Source of the DNA: CAYRIF01 sp964424205
Lineage (GTDB): Bacteria > Bacteroidota > Bacteroidia > Cytophagales > Cyclobacteriaceae
DNA length: 9,950 bases
Direction of reading: 5' to 3'
Assembly (NCBI GenBank): GCA_964424205.1
Contig: CAYRIF010000133.1
Location: 1-9,950 of the forward strand
The notes under the pieces are model-generated. The model was not told where the DNA came from. It did no database searches and saw only the letters and a list, made by a program, of their open reading frames with translations. The position numbers and the translations under genes are program-made. Position 1 is the first letter of the stretch; every line of letters begins with the position of its first letter. Of this stretch, positions 7,762-9,950 are shown piece by piece.

Positions 7762-9309
7762 ATGACCCAAGAAACAAGAACTCCTTCTTTACTACAAGCA
7801 CTTATACCCATCCTATTTTTGGTTGGATTGTTGGGATTAAATGTTGCTGTATACAGTGATGATGCTTCGTACGGTCCTAATCAAATAGCATTAATACTAG
7901 CTGCCGGAATGGCGACTATCATTTCGGTAAGACTTGGTTTCAAATGGAGTACAGTTTTAGAAGGAATTGTAAAAAGCATCAGTTCTGCCATGCCAGCATT
8001 GTTGATATTGCTTATAATAGGCTCATTATCAGGAACTTGGTTGATAAGTGGCATTGTACCTGCGATGATATATTATGGATTGGAAGTATTGAACCCTACT
8101 ATATTTTTATTTGCAGCCTGTATAGTTAGTGCTGTGGTATCAATTGCCACGGGTAGCTCGTGGACTACCGCTGCGACGATAGGTATTGCATTGATAGGCA
8201 TCGGCAACGCTTTGGGAATATCAGATGCGGTTACTGCTGGAGCGGTTATATCAGGGGCTTATTTTGGTGATAAAATGTCACCTTTATCGGACACTACTAA
8301 TTTAGCACCAGCCATGGCTGGCACTGATTTGTTTACCCACATTAGATATATGGCTTTGACAACAGGACCTTCCATGGTGATTACATTACTTATTTTTTTT
8401 ATATGGGGATTTACGCTAAATACCACCTCAAGTGTTGAAAGCATATCGGTGGTACAAGAGGCTATTGTAAGTAAATTTAATATTACCCCTTGGTTGTTTT
8501 TAGTGCCACTTGTCGTGGTAGTTATGATTATTAAGAAAGTGCCGGCGATACCTGCCTTACTCGGTGGCGCACTATTGGGTGGCGTTTTTGCTTTGATTTT
8601 TCAGCCAGAGGTGGTGAGTGGAATTGTAGGAGATGGTGGTATGAGTATAGATGATGATGGAGGAATATTATCTTGGTTTTTTGATCCAGATATGGTGAAA
8701 AGCATAAGGATAGGGTTGAAAAAACTAGTGGATCCTTATCATGGGGTATTAACCTCAATTTTCACAGAAGTAAGTGTAGCCACTGGTAACGAAACGGTTG
8801 ATAAACTATTGAGTTCCAAGGGAATGGATGGCATGCTTACCACAGTCTGGCTTATACTTTGTGCCATGATTTTTGGTGGTGTAATGGAGGTTACAGGCAT
8901 GTTGAAGCGAATGGCACAAGCTATCATCAGTTATGCAAACACCACTGGTTCATTAGTGGCTGCCACAGCCGCTACTTGTGTGGTTTTTAATGTCACTGCT
9001 TCCGATCAATACATTGCCATTGTAGTGCCTGGAAGAATGTTTGCAAGCACCTATCGTGCACGTGGGTTGGCACCTGAAAACCTCAGTAGAACCTTAGAAG
9101 ATTCGGGTACAGTTACTTCAGTACTGATTCCTTGGAATACCTGTGGCGCTTATCAGTCAGGGGTATTGGGAGTGGGCACTTTTGCCTATTTGCCCTATTG
9201 TTTTTTTAATATTATTAGTCCTTTTATGACTATTCTTTTTGCTTATTTGAATATAAAAATAAGGAGATTAGGCAAAGTCGAGAAAGAGGATGTGATAGAA
9301 ACTGTTTGA
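7762..9309 (+). CDS. nhaC: Na+/H+ antiporter, NhaC family
   Basis: This inner-membrane secondary transporter exchanges cytoplasmic Na+ for H+, supporting sodium and pH homeostasis. Some NhaC-family members instead carry organic-acid pairs such as malate/lactate. The 515 residues are hydrophobic with about a dozen membrane segments. NhaC-type signatures are clear: SIATGSSWTTAATIGIALIG (127-146), GAYFGDKMSPLSDTTNLAPA (165-184), TASDQYIAIVVPGRMF (412-427) and LEDSGTVTSVLIPWNTCGAY (445-464). The two repeats with DTTN-like and SDQY-like unwound regions are where ion-coordinating residues would sit. A long polar loop of about 60 residues (roughly 283-345), with an acidic Gly/Asp-rich start, separates the halves. 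The ATG at 7762 precedes the first membrane segment by about ten residues. The gene follows the oxidoreductase by 47 bp and is followed after one base by the exonuclease gene. The family is certain; the exact substrate is not. Confidence 0.93.
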   Translation: MTQETRTPSLLQALIPILFLVGLLGLNVAVYSDDASYGPNQIALILAAGMATIISVRLGFKWSTVLEGIVKSISSAMPALLILLIIGSLSGTWLISGIVPAMIYYGLEVLNPTIFLFAACIVSAVVSIATGSSWTTAATIGIALIGIGNALGISDAVTAGAVISGAYFGDKMSPLSDTTNLAPAMAGTDLFTHIRYMALTTGPSMVITLLIFFIWGFTLNTTSSVESISVVQEAIVSKFNITPWLFLVPLVVVVMIIKKVPAIPALLGGALLGGVFALIFQPEVVSGIVGDGGMSIDDDGGILSWFFDPDMVKSIRIGLKKLVDPYHGVLTSIFTEVSVATGNETVDKLLSSKGMDGMLTTVWLILCAMIFGGVMEVTGMLKRMAQAIISYANTTGSLVAATAATCVVFNVTASDQYIAIVVPGRMFASTYRARGLAPENLSRTLEDSGTVTSVLIPWNTCGAYQSGVLGVGTFAYLPYCFFNIISPFMTILFAYLNIKIRRLGKVEKEDVIETV

Positions 9310-9310
9310 T

Positions 9311-9898
9311 TTGGAGATAATAAAACACATTACCAAAAAGGAAATCAATCTATATCCTACTGAAAAATTTGAAGGGGAAATAATTTTGATAGATGAGAAA
9401 AAGCATGTTGAAGATGCAGTACGTGAGATTCTGAAGCATGAAGTGGTGGGGTTAGATACCGAATCAAGACCAGTGTTTAAAAGAGGACAGTACCATCATG
9501 TGTCGCTGATTCAAATTGCAATCCCTAAGAAAGTTTATTTGTTTAGAATAAACAAAACTGGCTTAACGGATGGGTTAATTCATATTTTTTCTACTAAAAG
9601 TATCATGAAAGTGGGGGTGGCATTGTATGACGATATTAAGGATTTAAAGAGGATTAGAAATTTTGAACATCAGTCTTTTGTGGATGTGAGTCACTTTACA
9701 AAACCGCTTGAGATTGTGAATACGGGAGCGAGAAGTTTGGCAGCTATTTTCTTGGGTTTTAAAATATCAAAGGCACAACAAACCTCTAATTGGGAAAATG
9801 AAGTATTGACCAAAGAACAAATGTCCTATGCTGCAACGGATGCTTGGGTATGTTTGGAACTCTATCAAAAATTGGAAAGCCTTGGGCATGTCAGTTGA
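9311..9898 (+). CDS. RNase D-like DEDDy 3'-5' exonuclease domain protein
   Basis: This 195-residue cytoplasmic protein consists almost only of the 3'-5' exonuclease domain shared by RNase D and DNA polymerase I proofreading domains. Exo I is VVGLDTES (catalytic Asp49, Glu51). Exo II is KVGVALYDDIKDL (catalytic acid Asp108, or less likely Asp107). Exo III is SYAATDAW (Tyr173, Asp177), so it is of the DEDDy type, and all acidic residues needed for two-metal catalysis are present. Unlike RNase D it has no C-terminal HRDC domain, so it is the short stand-alone form. The start is a TTG one base after the nhaC stop. There is no in-frame ATG before residue 99, and an in-frame stop at 9296-9298 rules out longer versions; a CTG at 9302 is the only other near-cognate option. 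It is probably translated from the nhaC message. RNA maturation or decay is likely, but the substrate is unknown. Confidence 0.9.
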   Translation: MEIIKHITKKEINLYPTEKFEGEIILIDEKKHVEDAVREILKHEVVGLDTESRPVFKRGQYHHVSLIQIAIPKKVYLFRINKTGLTDGLIHIFSTKSIMKVGVALYDDIKDLKRIRNFEHQSFVDVSHFTKPLEIVNTGARSLAAIFLGFKISKAQQTSNWENEVLTKEQMSYAATDAWVCLELYQKLESLGHVS

Positions 9899-9949
9899 GT
9901 AGGCATTTTCGCACACAGAATTGCGAGGGCAGAGCATTGCCTTACTCAA
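9895..9949. repeat. Nested imperfect inverted repeat after the exonuclease gene; possible terminator
   Basis: Outer arms TTGAGTAGGCA (9895-9905) and TGCCTTACTCAA (9938-9949) form 11 base pairs with a single bulged T. Inside them TCGCA (9909-9913) and TGCGA (9922-9926) form a second stem over an 8-nt loop, extendable by G-U pairs in RNA. The left arm covers the exonuclease stop codon (9896-9898). The position suits a transcription terminator or mRNA 3'-end structure, perhaps bidirectional. No T-tract is visible because the window ends at the repeat. It is GC-richer than its surroundings. Confidence 0.5.
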
Positions 9950-9950
9950 T

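Noticed and set aside
7529..7801. Minus-strand open frame across the oxidoreductase-nhaC junction
   Set aside because: It is antisense to two well-supported genes and shows no domain or family resemblance.
9767..9949. Minus-strand open frame at the right edge
   Set aside because: It runs antisense through the conserved Exo III region of the exonuclease, and its start falls in the inverted repeat.
9894..9950. Terminal inverted repeat as an integron attC site (GTTGAGT fits GTTRRRY)
   Set aside because: In attC sites the order is RYYYAAC at the left and GTTRRRY at the right. Here the order is reversed on both strands, and there is no cassette or integrase context.

Overview
The window is a stretch of AT-rich bacterial chromosome with ordinary chromosomal genes. 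The likely source is a member of Bacteroidota, perhaps a Cytophagales-like lineage. This placement is inferred from low GC, start codons without clear Shine-Dalgarno sequences, a good match to the Bacteroidota -7 promoter element (TAnnTTTG) ahead of the acyl carrier protein gene, and the style of the proteins (PAS histidine kinase with an AAHDLRGPL H-box, DUF962 protein with HWICVP, NhaC antiporter). A run of exactly 100 Ns shows that this is a scaffolded draft assembly.

Layout. Positions 1-119 (minus) hold the N-terminal half of an acyl carrier protein, which runs off the left edge. It is divergent from a single-chain pyruvate carboxylase (254 to the gap at 3700, plus). On the far side of the gap a soluble PAS-type sensor histidine kinase runs on the minus strand (3800-5345), so two genes converge on the gap and both lose only their last few codons in it. 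Upstream of the kinase, on the same strand, lies a two-gene unit: a DUF4442 hotdog-fold protein (6031-6543) followed by a DUF962/Mpo1-like membrane protein (5529-6008). Only 37 bp separate the DUF4442 gene from a plus-strand series: a DAO-type FAD oxidoreductase (6581-7714), an NhaC-family Na+/H+ antiporter (7762-9309), and a small RNase D-like DEDDy 3'-5' exonuclease (9311-9898). The last 55 bases form a nested imperfect inverted repeat that begins at the exonuclease stop codon.

How the genes may work together. Pyruvate carboxylase supplies oxaloacetate from pyruvate, and the neighbouring acyl carrier protein belongs to fatty-acid or related acyl metabolism. The DUF4442/DUF962 pair could also concern acyl chains: a thioesterase-like fold next to a homologue of the yeast 2-hydroxy-fatty-acid dioxygenase. 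That link is inferred from families and adjacency only. The plus-strand trio is closely spaced and probably co-transcribed, but I see no shared pathway. I found no mobile element, CRISPR array, tRNA, rRNA or defence system. The points most worth a second look are the DUF4442-DUF962 pair, the terminal inverted repeat, the palindrome over a possible kinase promoter, and the assembly gap.
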